Shown here piece after piece: positions 45,491-54,804 of a stretch of DNA of 64,000 nucleotides. Position 1 is the first letter of the stretch. Every line of letters starts with the position of its first letter. The position numbers and the translations under genes were made by a program. Source of the DNA: an uncultured Rikenellaceae bacterium (GTDB lineage: Bacteria; Bacteroidota; Bacteroidia; Bacteroidales; Rikenellaceae); contig CAMLTW010000002.1 of NCBI GenBank assembly GCA_946486375.1, positions 124,001 through 188,000 of the forward strand, given 5' to 3'. Below the pieces are notes generated by a model. It did not search any database. It worked only from the letters and a program-made list of their open reading frames with translations, and was not told where the DNA came from.

Positions 45491-46722
45491 AGAATGTCAT
45501 ATTTACTATCTGTGCAAAAAATTATTTGGCCCAGGCTCTGTCATTGAAAGAATCTACCCTCCGATATAATGATGTTGATTTTTTTATCTATTTATCGGAT
45601 GACAAAGATCAGGAAAGTTTACCTGAAGTAGTTACATTGGATGAGTCATGGATTCCTCATTGGAAGGAAATGGCTTTTAAATATGATTTGGTAGAGTTTT
45701 CTACATCTATAAAGCCATTTTGTATTACTCATTTGTTCGATCAGGGATATGAAAAGATAGTTTATCTGGATCCGGATATTTATGTATTTAATAGTCTTGA
45801 TTGCATATTTGATGCATTGGATAAAAAATCGATTATACTTACCCCCCACTGCTGCCTTCCAATCAATGATTTTGACGGGTATATTCCTGAAGAAGTTGTT
45901 TCTGCCGTGGGTATATACAATTTAGGCTTTGTGGCATTTAAAAATGACTTAGTTGGTCAAACTGTAACTAAATGGTGGCAGACGCGATTAAAGAATAAAT
46001 GTTATAATGAAAGATCAGAAGGCCTGTTTGTGGATCAGAAATGGATGGATTTCATCCCTGGATTCTTTCCAAATGAAATATCAATCTCTAATCATTTGGG
46101 ATTAAATGTTGCATTGTGGAATATTCATGAAAGAATTATTTTTTATGAGAACAAAATTCCTATGGTAAAAAATAGATTCAATGAATCTATACGTTTTCCT
46201 TTAGTATTCTTTCATTTTTCCGGATATGATCCTTATTACGAAACGCTGCTAGATAAGAGATGTAATGGAGTAAGTGTAATCTCGTATCCTGATCTGAAAC
46301 CCTTAATAGAGGAATACCGTGAAAGTGAAATGAAAAATCAATACGATAAGTATCATTCTTTGAGGTATTCTTTTAACAATTATAATAATGGAGAATATAT
46401 TCTTCCGCTGCAAAGACGATTATATCGGGTTTATGAAGAAAAATTAAAAAATAAAGGTAATCCATTTGATGATGAGGGGGGGACCTATCAGCTGTTTAAA
46501 AAAAATAAGCTATTATTAGGTAAAAGTCCTTTTGAATATAAGGAAGTCATGTCTTACAAGAAAAAAAACAAAAATAAGAATTTAAAAAAAATGCACTTCT
46601 TACTCAAATGGTTAAAAAATATAATAGGTTTAAATAGTTATTTACTCTTTATTAAAGTTGCTAGCCAAGTTGTTAAATTAGAAAACCACAAATTTCTGGT
46701 TAAAGGATTGGATAATGACTGA
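45487..46722 (+). CDS. Putative glycosyltransferase, A/T-rich
   Basis: A 411-residue protein of strikingly lower GC than the surroundings. The N-terminus IFTICAKNYLAQALSLKEST and the DxD-like YLDPDIYVF near residue 95 resemble GT-A transferases of the GT8-like group seen in polysaccharide loci; GIYNLGFVAFKND and LGLNVALWNIHER are further blocks. The last ~60 residues are Lys-rich, then hydrophobic. The sugar transferred is unknown. The start overlaps the remnant acyltransferase stop and its end overlaps the next transferase by 8 bp. Confidence 0.7.
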   Translation: MKNVIFTICAKNYLAQALSLKESTLRYNDVDFFIYLSDDKDQESLPEVVTLDESWIPHWKEMAFKYDLVEFSTSIKPFCITHLFDQGYEKIVYLDPDIYVFNSLDCIFDALDKKSIILTPHCCLPINDFDGYIPEEVVSAVGIYNLGFVAFKNDLVGQTVTKWWQTRLKNKCYNERSEGLFVDQKWMDFIPGFFPNEISISNHLGLNVALWNIHERIIFYENKIPMVKNRFNESIRFPLVFFHFSGYDPYYETLLDKRCNGVSVISYPDLKPLIEEYRESEMKNQYDKYHSLRYSFNNYNNGEYILPLQRRLYRVYEEKLKNKGNPFDDEGGTYQLFKKNKLLLGKSPFEYKEVMSYKKKNKNKNLKKMHFLLKWLKNIIGLNSYLLFIKVASQVVKLENHKFLVKGLDND

Positions 46723-47536
46723 AAGAAATAAACCTTTAATTTCTGTTGTTACAGTTTCCTATAATGCTGTAGCTGTGATAGAACAGACCATACTTTCTGT
46801 CATTAATCAAACCTATCCACATATAGAATATATTATTATTGATGGAGGGTCGAAGGATGGAACCATCGAAATAATCAAAAAATACGAAAACCATATTGCT
46901 TATTGGATCAGTGAACCAGACAAAGGCATTTACGATGCGATGAATAAAGGCATAACGAAAGCGACGGGCGTGTGGATCAATTTCATGAATAGTGGAGATC
47001 GGTTTGTGGATGAACATGTGATAGCAAAACTCATTTTAAATATAGGACAAAATGTGCCTGATGTTATATATGGGGAAAGTCTGCTTGATAATGGGACAAC
47101 TTCTTACTTTCCTATGAAAGTGAGAAACTTAAAAGAAATTTGGAAAGGAATGTGTTTCTGTCATCAAGCGTCATTTGTACGGACAGCATTACTGCAAAGA
47201 GAACCTTTCGATTCTACTTTTAGTATCGCAGCAGATTTTAAAACTTTTTTTCAGTTTTACCAAGCAGGAAAATGGTTCCAATATATCCCCATGCCTATTT
47301 GTCTTTATAAAGTTGGCGGTTTTTCTGATAATAATCCCAAAGCTGTACGAGAATGGATGAAAATTGTTTTGCCTGCTTACAAAAGTCTAAAATATAGAGT
47401 TTTTTTTGGGTATAGATGGATAAAATGTGTTCTAAAATATAATTTATGCCAATGGATTGGTATTGCTAATTATGATTTTCTACGAAAGTTGAAAAGAGAT
47501 GGTTTAAGATTATTGCAAGGAGAGAGAAGGCAATGA
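46715..47536 (+). CDS. GT2-family glycosyltransferase
   Basis: Cytoplasmic GT-A transferase of 273 residues. It begins ISVVTVSYNAVAVIEQTILS and has DGGSKDGTIEII, the WISEPDKGIYDAMNKGI block, a DxD-like region near MNSGDRF, and HQASFVRTALL. This is the WcaA/KfoC-like group that adds hexoses or N-acetylhexosamines to repeat units. A/T rich like its upstream neighbour, with which it shares an 8-bp overlap, so the two probably arrived together. Confidence 0.85.
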   Translation: MTERNKPLISVVTVSYNAVAVIEQTILSVINQTYPHIEYIIIDGGSKDGTIEIIKKYENHIAYWISEPDKGIYDAMNKGITKATGVWINFMNSGDRFVDEHVIAKLILNIGQNVPDVIYGESLLDNGTTSYFPMKVRNLKEIWKGMCFCHQASFVRTALLQREPFDSTFSIAADFKTFFQFYQAGKWFQYIPMPICLYKVGGFSDNNPKAVREWMKIVLPAYKSLKYRVFFGYRWIKCVLKYNLCQWIGIANYDFLRKLKRDGLRLLQGERRQ

Positions 47537-47784
47537 AAAAACTATAATTCTTGCAGTTTAAAGATTTTATACAGAAGTATCTGTTTCGATTAATTTCAAA
47601 TGTAGGATTGTTTAATGTGCTATTTATTAATATCTATCCGGGGGGAAGATAGATACTATTTTTAATATCATTACTTGTCCTTAACGGATACGCCTTTTTG
47701 AAAAAAAGATCAATTTTCTGAGAAGAGAAAAATGATATATGTAGAGACGCTGTTGAATAAACAAATAAATATGGAAATTCATAA
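47537..47784. other. A/T-rich gap, possible gene remnant
   Basis: 248 bp between the GT2 gene and the Wzy-like gene. A frame from ATG 47533 reads MKKL, a TAA stop, then FKDFIQKYLFRLISNVGLFN and VLFINIYPGGR before another stop. It may be the N-terminus of a broken polysaccharide gene, but I cannot name a family. No promoter or hairpin is convincing. Confidence 0.25.
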
Positions 47785-49032
47785 TTGATAGTGGTTGTTA
47801 AGCATTTTTTGTACTCGCCTCTTTCCTTCCTTTTCCTGATATTCTGTTTTTTCCCTTACGTCAAGTTGTTACCGTTGGGTACGGACAGTCAGCCGTATGC
47901 TCTCTTATTAGGGATGATCCTTTTGCCTCTTTATTTACGAAAGGAAATAAAGCCGGAATTTTTGGCTCTTCTACTGGTTGCATTGTTCTCTGCAGGAATA
48001 GCGATATTCAGCCCTTGGGATTTTAATACTGTCCGTTCTTTTATCAATTACCTAAGCTTATTTGTGGTAAGTTTTGTAACATACCATTTTTTGAAGAAAA
48101 AGGGAGGATTGCCCTATGTCTTTTTCAGAAACGTGGTTTATATATGGTTTGGGGTAGGAATCATCCAATTATTCATTTATCCGTCGTTTCTTTCTTTTTT
48201 GGTTCCGAGAGGCGATTCATCAGTAAACCTTTTATCCGGTAGAGGAATAAATTGCCTAGCTCCTGAACCGACCTTTTATGCGATTATCTGTGCATGCATG
48301 CTAATCATCGCTTTTTTAAACTTCAGATATGAAAAGAGTTATCAGTTACTTAATATACTTTTATTAATTCAAATTTTTATTCTCGCTCGCTCTTCGACCG
48401 TCATTTTATTATTTCTGTTTTCTTTGATTATTTATTTCGTATACAAAGTATTTGCCCTTTCCAAAAATCGGATGCGTACTTTTATTGTCTGCATTTTTAC
48501 CGGGATTGGACTGTGGGTTGTAGGGAACATCTTAGTCACACATTTATCCGAATATCGGATCGGACGTTTGCTCTTCATCATAATGGAAGAACCTATTACG
48601 ATTATGATGAAAGACGAAAGCGTAAACGAGCGGTTCATTCATGCATTTTTCCCATTTTACGGATTTTTTCGGGACGGTGGTCTTCCGCATGGCTATGGAC
48701 AGTTCTCTGAATTTATGCAGGAAGTATACGTGTCCGGGAAATTCGATGAATATTTGCCTTTTTATCGGGAAGGATACACGCGGATCATGAGCGGATGGGG
48801 CAATGCTTTTTTCGAGCTGGGGTTCGTGGCGCTGTTGATTGTCTACGTGATTGTGCGAAATTTTCATGCTCTGGTTCGGACTAGCCCGGCTGTGGCTTTC
48901 TATGGACCCTTGTTCATGCTGATCCTCTTCAACGCAATGCCGTGGAGCAATGCACTGGTAGGATTTGTGGTCGGAAATGTGATTTACGCAGTCGAAGAAC
49001 AACAACAAATTGATGAAGGTACTGCAAATTAA
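47785..49032 (+). CDS. Wzy-like oligosaccharide repeat-unit polymerase
   Basis: Integral membrane protein of about 415 residues with roughly ten hydrophobic segments and a large loop (residues 290-340: FRDGGLPHGYGQFSEFMQEV), the general layout of O-antigen polymerases, which vary too much for motif proof. Position between flippase and glycosyltransferases supports the call. There is no ATG before the first membrane segment; TTG 47785 and GTG 47791 are candidates. Composition shifts from A/T rich to GC richer in its last third. Its end overlaps the next gene by 20 bp. Confidence 0.72.
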   Translation: MIVVVKHFLYSPLSFLFLIFCFFPYVKLLPLGTDSQPYALLLGMILLPLYLRKEIKPEFLALLLVALFSAGIAIFSPWDFNTVRSFINYLSLFVVSFVTYHFLKKKGGLPYVFFRNVVYIWFGVGIIQLFIYPSFLSFLVPRGDSSVNLLSGRGINCLAPEPTFYAIICACMLIIAFLNFRYEKSYQLLNILLLIQIFILARSSTVILLFLFSLIIYFVYKVFALSKNRMRTFIVCIFTGIGLWVVGNILVTHLSEYRIGRLLFIIMEEPITIMMKDESVNERFIHAFFPFYGFFRDGGLPHGYGQFSEFMQEVYVSGKFDEYLPFYREGYTRIMSGWGNAFFELGFVALLIVYVIVRNFHALVRTSPAVAFYGPLFMLILFNAMPWSNALVGFVVGNVIYAVEEQQQIDEGTAN

Positions 49033-50218
49033 TACCGTGGTCAACGCGGGGTCAACGGGACGGATTGCCGAAAGTCTGGGAGTGAAAGTGCTGGAAGCGG
49101 GGGGCGAAAGCCACATCGCCTACGGACGAAATCCACGTCCTAGCCGTTCCCACACATTCCGGATGGGCAGTCAGGGAAGCATCTGGTGGCATGGTATCCA
49201 GACCCGCTTGTTGGACAGACACGGGGAAGGCTCGCGGGTAGCGACCCGGGAACTAGTGCGTTACATGGAAGAGTTATGCCCGGACGTGATCCACCTCCAC
49301 AACCTGCACGGTTACTATCTGAATCTGGAGATCTTATTTGACTTTTTGGCTCATAACGTCTATCCCGTCGTCTGGACCCTGCACGATTGCTGGGCGTTCA
49401 CGGGCCATTGTTGTCATTTTTCGGCATGTGGCTGCGAGAGGTGGAAACGACAGTGTTATGCCTGCCCACAATCTGTCCGCTATCCTACCTCCTATTTCTG
49501 GGACCGTTCGCGCACGAACTACCGGCTGAAAAGGGAATGGTTTACCAGCGTTGAAAGCATGGTGCTCGTGCCGGTTTCCCGGTGGCTGGGAGGTCTTGTG
49601 GGCGAGTCTTTCCTGAGCGGGTATCCTGTCCATATGATTTACAATGGAGTGGACTGCACGGTGTTCCGTCCGCGGGACGTGCAAGGTATCCGCAGGAAAT
49701 ATGGGTTACAACGCCGGTTTGTGGTGCTCGGGGTAGCCAATACATGGGAGGAATGGAAAGGACTTCAAACGTTTAAAGTCTTGCGGAGCCGGTTGGGATC
49801 CGAATTTGACATCCTACTCGTCGGCTTATCTCCCAATCAAATCCAGCGGCTGCCCGAGGGAATCATAGGCATTTCCCGTACGGAACAGGTACAGGAATTA
49901 GCGACTCTCTACTCATTGGCCGATGTCTACGTCAATGCCTCAGTAGAGGAAACGTTCGGTATGACGACGGCGGAAAGTTTGGCTTGTGGCACTCCAGCGG
50001 TTGTTTGGGACGTCACGGCCTGTCCCGAAGTAATTTCCCCTGACACCGGTGTCGCCGTGAAGCTTGGCGAGACGGAAGCCTTAGCGGAGGCAGTGGAAAG
50101 CCTCTGCTGGCAAGGCAAAGCCCGCTATGCTGAAGCTTGTGTAAGACGGGTACAGGACCTTTTCAAGTTGGAACGGCAACAAGAGGCTTATTATCAGCTT
50201 TATCAATCCCTTTTATAG
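49013..50218 (+). CDS. GT4-family glycosyltransferase (WcaL-like group)
   Basis: GT-B retaining glycosyltransferase of 401 residues. It opens KVLQINTVVNAGSTGRIAES, has DVIHLHNLHGYYLN, the Cys-rich segment WTLHDCWAFTGHCCHFSACG seen in a polysaccharide-specific GT4 subgroup, VPVSRWLG, MIYNGVDC and the EX7E element in EETFGMTTAESLACG. I use the ATG at 49013, just after a TTG in frame. It overlaps the polymerase gene by 20 bp and is followed by another transferase after 53 nt. Confidence 0.87.
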   Translation: MKVLQINTVVNAGSTGRIAESLGVKVLEAGGESHIAYGRNPRPSRSHTFRMGSQGSIWWHGIQTRLLDRHGEGSRVATRELVRYMEELCPDVIHLHNLHGYYLNLEILFDFLAHNVYPVVWTLHDCWAFTGHCCHFSACGCERWKRQCYACPQSVRYPTSYFWDRSRTNYRLKREWFTSVESMVLVPVSRWLGGLVGESFLSGYPVHMIYNGVDCTVFRPRDVQGIRRKYGLQRRFVVLGVANTWEEWKGLQTFKVLRSRLGSEFDILLVGLSPNQIQRLPEGIIGISRTEQVQELATLYSLADVYVNASVEETFGMTTAESLACGTPAVVWDVTACPEVISPDTGVAVKLGETEALAEAVESLCWQGKARYAEACVRRVQDLFKLERQQEAYYQLYQSLL

Positions 50219-50271
50219 CCAGAAAACCTCATGAGCACAGCTTTCCTGCGCTTCTTCTCTTGAATTCACCC

Positions 50272-51027
50272 ATGAAAATTTCAGTCATCACTGCCACATA
50301 TAACAGCCGTGACACGGTCTGCCATACCTTTGCTAGCGTTCTGAACCAGACTTACGCGGATATCGAGTACTTGGTGATTGACGGAGGCTCCACTGATGGA
50401 ACGGTAACGACCATCCAGGAATGGACAGGACGTTTTGGAGGACGTATGCATTGGATTAGTGAACCCGACCAGGGGTTATACGACGCGATGAATAAAGGTA
50501 TTCGCCTCGCTACGGGCGATGTCATAGGCCTGTTAAATTCCGATGACTATTACACTTCCCCCTACATCTTGGAACGGGTAGCGGAAGTTTTGGCCGAAGA
50601 GACGCTTGATGCCGTGTACGGAGACATACACTTTGTACATCCGGAGCGCTTGGATCGTTGCTGCCGCTACTATTCTTCCCGACTGTTTCGCCCCTCCTGG
50701 ATGCGGTTAGGCTTCATGCCCGCCCATCCTTCTTTCTATGCTAAGAGAGCCTGTTACGAGCAGTTTGGCCTTTATGATACCTCCTATAAAATCGGAGCGG
50801 ATTTTGAATTATTATTACGATTCATCTTTAAGAATGGAATCCGAACTCGTTACCTCCCGATGGATTTCGTGACCATGCGTACGGGAGGGGTCAGCACTTC
50901 CGGCATGAGAAGTCGGATACGAATCATGCGAGAGCATTTGCGGGCTTTCCACGATAATGGAATTTATACCAATATATTCTTACTATCTATGAGATACGTA
51001 TATAAACTGACTGAGTTAAGAAAATAG
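50272..51027 (+). CDS. GT2-family glycosyltransferase
   Basis: A 251-residue GT-A enzyme starting MKISVITATYNSRDTV. It shows DGGSTDGTVTTI, WISEPDQGLYDAMNKGI, the DxD-like LLNSDDYYTS, YGDIHFV and HPSFYAKR, all typical of the WcaE/WcaA-like group. It resembles the other GT2 protein of the locus (the two share the EPDxGxYDAMNKGI block) but is from GC-richer DNA. It is the last clear gene of the polysaccharide locus. Confidence 0.87.
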   Translation: MKISVITATYNSRDTVCHTFASVLNQTYADIEYLVIDGGSTDGTVTTIQEWTGRFGGRMHWISEPDQGLYDAMNKGIRLATGDVIGLLNSDDYYTSPYILERVAEVLAEETLDAVYGDIHFVHPERLDRCCRYYSSRLFRPSWMRLGFMPAHPSFYAKRACYEQFGLYDTSYKIGADFELLLRFIFKNGIRTRYLPMDFVTMRTGGVSTSGMRSRIRIMREHLRAFHDNGIYTNIFLLSMRYVYKLTELRK

Positions 51028-51221
51028 TTTATTATAGGTGAAGTCGCATTGGTTAACGGAGATGAAGAGGAACCGGACGATGTTCTTCATGCCATTTTTA
51101 TCGGATATGGGATTGAAAGCGGGGGAGGGATGTGAGTTGCCGGTATGAATTATGCTGTTTTTCCGGCAGATGATCTTTGCGTGGAAAAACACTATCTTTG
51201 TTCCGTTTTAACGGGAAACGG

Positions 51222-51476
51222 ATGAAAAAGAAGGGAAAGAATTTACTGGCCGATTACCTCAGGGCCTGCCGGAAGGGGGCGCGGGAAGAGGAAATCGCGC
51301 GACATGGGCATCCTGTGCGGATCGGAGGTGTCCGGCGTTCCAAAAAAGTTTATGACCGGAAGAAAATGAAGGCAGGCGACAGGCGCCTGCCCGATTTGTT
51401 TTTAGAGCGAAATGAGAACCCTGTTCTGCATCCGTTTTCGGCGGCTTCTTGCCTATTTCTTCGGCAGGCGGCATAA
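51222..51476 (+). CDS. Small basic protein of unknown function
   Basis: A predicted 84-residue protein, very basic in its first 60 residues (ADYLRACRKGAREEEIARHG; RRSKKVYDRKKMKAGDRRLP). I have the impression that proteins with this kind of DYLRxxRKGxRxEEI ... RSKKxYDRKKxK pattern are conserved in Bacteroidales, but cannot name a family. A TATCTTTG -7 element is at 51193-51200. A strong hairpin with T-run (51371-51403) lies inside the last third of the frame, so the conserved part probably ends near residue 60 and the natural stop may have been lost. Confidence 0.5.
   Translation: MKKKGKNLLADYLRACRKGAREEEIARHGHPVRIGGVRRSKKVYDRKKMKAGDRRLPDLFLERNENPVLHPFSAASCLFLRQAA
51371..51403. terminator. 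Terminator-like hairpin inside the small basic gene
   Basis: 8-bp stem GGCAGGCG/CGCCTGCC (51371-51378 with 51384-51391), 5-nt loop, then ATTTGTTTTT. It could end the upstream small gene and, read the other way, transcription from the MgtC-like gene. Confidence 0.6.
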
Positions 51477-51514
51477 AGAAGAGCAGGAAAATAAGCGTAT
51501 TTCCGGCAGCCGGA

Positions 51515-52180
51515 TCATTCCATTTTTTCGATGGTCAGGTTGGGCAGTTCCTGGATGAACTGGATCAGATGGCTGCCTTCGGTATACTGGCGGGTTTTCA
51601 CGATCAGCGTTACCCGGAACAATTCGCTGTCCCCGACCTGTTCGTGATCGGTTTGGTAGCTGATTAACCGTTGTCCTTTCTTGTGAATCTCCGTCAGCAC
51701 CCGCGTCAGGTTTTCCTTTTCGGACGTCGAAAAGACGATGAGGGAACTGTGCAGCCCCATGCTTTTGAAAACGAACCCGAAAAATTCCAGTCCGGCTAAG
51801 GTCAATACCATCGCTCCCGCTCCCACCCACTTCAAGCCGCCGCCGACGGCCAGCCCGATCCCGGCCGTGGCCCATAGCCCCGCTGCAGTCGTAAGTCCCC
51901 GGACGAACTGTTTTTGGATGATGATGGTGCCGGCTCCGATAAAACCGATGCCGCTGACCACCTGAGCCGCTACCCGGCTGGGGTCGAAGGAGGCGGACGG
52001 ACTTCCCTGAAATCCGAACTGGGATACGATCATAAACAGGGCGCTTCCGATCGCCACCAGAAAATGGGTACGCAGCCCCGCTTCCTTGGCACGGTATTCC
52101 CGGTCGAGACCGATGATGGCTCCGAGTATTCCGGCCAGCAACAGCCGCCATAAGAATTCCCAGATCATGTTCGCTTCCAT
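51515..52180 (-). CDS. MgtC/SapB-family membrane protein
   Basis: A 221-residue inner-membrane protein. The N-terminal ~130 residues are four or five membrane segments with the family blocks GAIIGLDREYRAKEAGLRTH, GFIGAGTIII and GLTTAAGLWATAGIGLAVGG. The C-terminal ~80 residues are a soluble ACT-like domain. MgtC-like proteins affect membrane potential, ATP synthase or Mg2+ stress; the name does not prove transport. An ATG four codons in (MIWEF) is an alternative start. Encoded alone, downstream of guaB on the same strand. Confidence 0.88.
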   Translation of the reverse strand: MEANMIWEFLWRLLLAGILGAIIGLDREYRAKEAGLRTHFLVAIGSALFMIVSQFGFQGSPSASFDPSRVAAQVVSGIGFIGAGTIIIQKQFVRGLTTAAGLWATAGIGLAVGGGLKWVGAGAMVLTLAGLEFFGFVFKSMGLHSSLIVFSTSEKENLTRVLTEIHKKGQRLISYQTDHEQVGDSELFRVTLIVKTRQYTEGSHLIQFIQELPNLTIEKME

Positions 52181-52291
52181 TCTTTTTTCCTTTCCTGTTT
52201 TGCAGGAGTCCGGTTCCGAAACGTAGCAAATATTCCGCCAGGGTAGAGCAGATCGTTTTCTCGCCTGCAGAAAGTAGCCTCAGACGAAGGA

Positions 52292-53788
52292 TCAGTTGTG
52301 TTCCTTGAGGATCACGTCGTGCGCGCCTCCTTCCACGATGCTGGTGGAGGAAACGAGGGTGATTTTCGCCTTCTGCTGAAGGGCGGGAATCGTGACGGCT
52401 CCGCAACTGCACATGGTCGCCCGGATTTTACCCAGCGTGATGTCGAGGTTGTCTTTCATTTTTCCGGCATAGGGCACGTAGCTGTCCACACCTTCCTCGA
52501 ATTTCAGGGATTCCGATCCCCCCATGTCGTAGCGCTGCCAGTTGTGCGCCCGGTTGGAGCCTTCCCCCCAGTATTCCTTCACATAAGTATTCCCGATACT
52601 CAATTTTTTGGACGGGGATTCGTCGAAACGGGCGAAGTAGCGTCCCATCATCAGAAAATCCGCCCCCATAGCCAGCGCCAACACCATGTGATAATCATGG
52701 ACGATGCCTCCGTCGCTGCAAATCGGTATGTAGATTCCCGTTTCCCGGAAATAATCGTTGCGGGCCTGCGCCACATCGCTTACAGCCGTCGCCTGTCCCC
52801 GCCCGATTCCTTTCTGTTCGCGGGTGATGCAGATCGATCCGCCTCCGATTCCGACTTTCACGAAATCGGCGCCGGCCCGCACCAGATAAAGGAACCCTTC
52901 CCGATCCACCACGTTCCCGGCTCCGACTAGCACTTTCCCTTCGTATCTTTCCTTGATCCAGCGAAGGGTTTCCGCCTGCCATTCCGAATAGCCGTCCGAA
53001 GAGTCGATGCAGAGTACGTCGGCTCCCGCTTCCACGAGGGCCGGCACCCGATCCTTGTAATCCCGGCTGTTGATCCCTGCACCGACAAGAAGTTTCTTGT
53101 CGGTCGGATTAGAGAGTTCGAGCGGGTTGTTCCGGTGACTGTCGTAGTCTTTCCGGAAAACGAAATAGAGCAGGTTCTGATCCCGGTCGATGATGGGAAG
53201 GGTGTTCAGCTTGTGTTCCCAGATGATTTCGTTGGCTTCGCTCAGGGACATGCCTGCTTCCCCCACCGTAAGTTTGGAAAAAGGCGTCATGAAATCCCGG
53301 ATTTTCCGATCCGGCAGGTCGACGCCCACCCGGTAGTCCCGGCTGGTGACCAACCCGAGCAGTTTCCCGTTGGGCGTTCCGTCTTCGGTGATGCCGATGG
53401 TGGAGTGTCCGGTTTTTTTGACCAGAGCGATCACGTCCGCCAGCGTGTTTTCCGGTGTCAGGTTCGAGTCGCTGACGACGAAGCCGGCTTTGAACTTTTT
53501 CACTTTCCGCACCATCTCCGCCTGACTGTGGATGGGTTGCGAACCGAAGATGAACGAGAGGCCTCCGTTTCGGGCCAGCTCGATGGCCAGCCCGTCGTCC
53601 GATACGGATTGCATGATGGCCGATACGAAAGGAATATGGAGTTCGATGGCAGGCTTTTCTCCCTGCCGGAATTTGACCAGCGGCGTTTTGAGGGAAACAT
53701 TGGACGGAACGCACTGTTTGGTGGTCAGCCCCGGAATGAGAAGGTACTCCCCGAAAGTTCTGGATACGTCTTCAAAAAAAACTGCCAT
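52292..53788 (-). CDS. guaB: IMP dehydrogenase, divergent Tritrichomonas-type
   Basis: Oxidises IMP to XMP, the committed step of GMP synthesis. The 498-residue protein has a TIM barrel with two CBS domains inserted (about 100-220). The active-site loop reads [20 protein letters not shown] with catalytic Cys320, and the mobile flap has the general-base pair Arg419-Tyr420 in NWQRYD. These differ from the usual GPGSICTTR but match, from memory, the Tritrichomonas foetus enzyme (Cys319, Arg418-Tyr419), including LLIPGLT near the N-terminus and [13 protein letters not shown]. Ends close to the family-typical GGAHDV. Confidence 0.92.
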   Translation of the reverse strand: MAVFFEDVSRTFGEYLLIPGLTTKQCVPSNVSLKTPLVKFRQGEKPAIELHIPFVSAIMQSVSDDGLAIELARNGGLSFIFGSQPIHSQAEMVRKVKKFKAGFVVSDSNLTPENTLADVIALVKKTGHSTIGITEDGTPNGKLLGLVTSRDYRVGVDLPDRKIRDFMTPFSKLTVGEAGMSLSEANEIIWEHKLNTLPIIDRDQNLLYFVFRKDYDSHRNNPLELSNPTDKKLLVGAGINSRDYKDRVPALVEAGADVLCIDSSDGYSEWQAETLRWIKERYEGKVLVGAGNVVDREGFLYLVRAGADFVKVGIGGGSICITREQKGIGRGQATAVSDVAQARNDYFRETGIYIPICSDGGIVHDYHMVLALAMGADFLMMGRYFARFDESPSKKLSIGNTYVKEYWGEGSNRAHNWQRYDMGGSESLKFEEGVDSYVPYAGKMKDNLDITLGKIRATMCSCGAVTIPALQQKAKITLVSSTSIVEGGAHDVILKEHN

Positions 53789-53895
53789 AGAATTTAATTT
53801 TGTACGGGTGATTGATCCGTCGCAAAATTAACGAACTTTATGCAGTTTCGCCCCTTTCCGGGTAAAATATTTCGTTGCGGCCGGTTCCGTCGGGG

Positions 53896-54768
53896 TCAGG
53901 AGTTCGCTTCCTCCGGCAGGTTTCCGTAAAGCTCCGCTTCTTCGGCTTCCTTCTTCCGTTCCACGTTCCGGGCGATCCGGATGCTCCCTTCATACAGGGC
54001 GATCAGGGGAATACAGACGAGCACCTGGCTGAAGATATCCGGCGGGGTGATGATCGCGGAGAAAATCGCCATGACGACGATGGCATGCTTGCGGTATTTG
54101 CGCATGAACCCGGAACTGACGATACCCATCCGGGCCAGAAAGTATACCAGCACGGGCAACTGAAAAACGAGCGCGCAGGCCAGAGATACCTGGATGACCG
54201 TGGACAGGTAGGAGCCCACGTCGATCATGTTCTGGATGGAGGCGCTGGCCAGATAGTTCGTCAGAAAATTCACCGTCAGGGGGGCGATGATGAAATAACC
54301 GAAAGCCATTCCTGCGAAAAAGCACAGGGATACATAGGCGACGAACCGGTTGCTTTTCCTCCGTTCATAGTAAGTAAGCGCCGGTTTGATGAACTGCCAG
54401 AGTTCCCACAGCAGATAGGGCACCGTCAACACGATGGCCGTCACCAGCGAAACGGTCATGTGCAAATTGAATTGTCCGGCCATCCGGGTATTGATGAGGC
54501 TGAACTCGGTCTGATTGATGCAAAGCCCCTCGAGGTGAAGAGCGGTACCGATCCGGCACAATATCCGGTTGGTGACGAAATCCGGAGACCGGGGCCCGAA
54601 AAGAATGTGGTCGATAATGATGTCCTTGAAGAAAAAAGACACGACGGCAATGAGCAACAACGCTCCGATCCCTCTCATCAAATGAGGGCGCAAAGCGTCC
54701 AAATGCTCGAAAAAAGTCATTTCCGCATCGGCGTCCGTATCGGACAATCGCTCCTTCTTTTCGTCCAT
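53896..54768 (-). CDS. tatC: Twin-arginine translocase subunit TatC
   Basis: Multi-spanning core and signal-peptide receptor of the Tat pathway, which exports folded proteins. The 290-residue protein has six hydrophobic segments and the family phrases FFEHLDALRPHLMRG near the N-terminus, PYLLWELWQFIKPALTYYER, FVAYVSLCFFAGMAFGYF and AIFSAIITPPDIFSQVLVCI. The N-terminus is extended by an acidic ~20 residues and the C-terminus by ~30 charged residues. It lies 36 nt downstream of tatA. Confidence 0.95.
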   Translation of the reverse strand: MDEKKERLSDTDADAEMTFFEHLDALRPHLMRGIGALLLIAVVSFFFKDIIIDHILFGPRSPDFVTNRILCRIGTALHLEGLCINQTEFSLINTRMAGQFNLHMTVSLVTAIVLTVPYLLWELWQFIKPALTYYERRKSNRFVAYVSLCFFAGMAFGYFIIAPLTVNFLTNYLASASIQNMIDVGSYLSTVIQVSLACALVFQLPVLVYFLARMGIVSSGFMRKYRKHAIVVMAIFSAIITPPDIFSQVLVCIPLIALYEGSIRIARNVERKKEAEEAELYGNLPEEANS

Positions 54769-54804
54769 GGCCGGTGTTTCCTCGCTCCGTCGATGGATTG
54801 CGCC

